Origin: Flectonema sp. DT1601
Lineage: Eukaryota > Euglenozoa > Diplonemea > Diplonemida > Diplonemidae
Length of the DNA: 64,000 nt
NCBI GenBank assembly: GCA_964019425.1
Contig: OZ025833.1
Coordinates: 682,001 to 746,000 of the forward strand
Direction: 5' to 3'
Below are positions 63,991 through 64,000 of this stretch, in pieces. Under the pieces are notes generated by a model. It ran no database searches. It saw only the letters and a program-made list of their open reading frames with translations, and had not been told where the DNA came from. A program made the translations under genes and the position numbers. How positions within the stretch are numbered: position 1 is the stretch's first letter; every line of letters begins with the position of its first letter.

Positions 63991-64000
63991 AACACCTAAA

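Overview
The window looks like nuclear DNA of a diplonemid (Euglenozoa). The main evidence is: (i) a 37-nt sequence at 62683-62719 that, from memory, differs at only two positions from the diplonemid spliced-leader (SL) exon; (ii) every gene I can support lies on the + strand, as in polycistronic transcription; (iii) most start codons are preceded by a pyrimidine-rich tract and an AG that could serve as an SL acceptor; (iv) several genes carry short GT-AG cis introns, which kinetoplastids almost lack. The genetic code is standard. The DNA is AT-rich, with A and T homopolymers of 10-40 nt in almost every spacer.

Layout. 1-992: repeat debris. 993-17543: a GAF-like coiled-coil protein, an RS-rich protein, a secreted clan GH-D-like glycosidase, an SLC37-like sugar-phosphate antiporter, two tandem F-box-like paralogues, a cathepsin Z/X-type protease and an LSM14/SCD6 RNA-granule protein whose second intron is packed with repeats. 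17544-20090: homopolymer-rich spacer. 20091-25671: a small protein, the lariat debranching enzyme DBR1, a WD40 protein, a hypothetical protein and a CaaX-terminated protein. 25672-33803: mostly dispersed repeats and a cluster of hairpins, around one TRF4-like nucleotidyltransferase that has lost catalytic acids. 33804-49525: an unknown protein, a small protein, a five-C2-domain protein, a fragment of large-subunit rRNA, a small membrane protein whose intron is almost entirely (AAAC)n, a PSMG3-like proteasome chaperone, the axonemal protein DRC1, a protein of small beta-barrel-like repeats and a low-complexity CaaX protein. 49526-61430: an unknown beta-rich protein, two membrane proteins, a Bacteroidetes-type HMG-CoA lyase fused to EF-hands, mitochondrial uL3m and a Cys-rich type I membrane protein. 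61431-64000: compositionally different DNA with few homopolymers, carrying the relic SL and unidentified coding-like frames.

Functions point to a flagellated aerobic cell with mitochondria (DRC1, uL3m, HMG-CoA lyase) and active RNA processing (DBR1, LSM14, RS protein). There is no evident pathway clustering, as expected for euglenozoan polycistrons.

The most notable observations are the intron architecture (14 cis introns ending in A/C-rich tracts plus CAG, several with ends complementary to each other, against T/C-rich trans-acceptors), the relic SL, the lyase/EF-hand fusion and the apparently dead nucleotidyltransferase.
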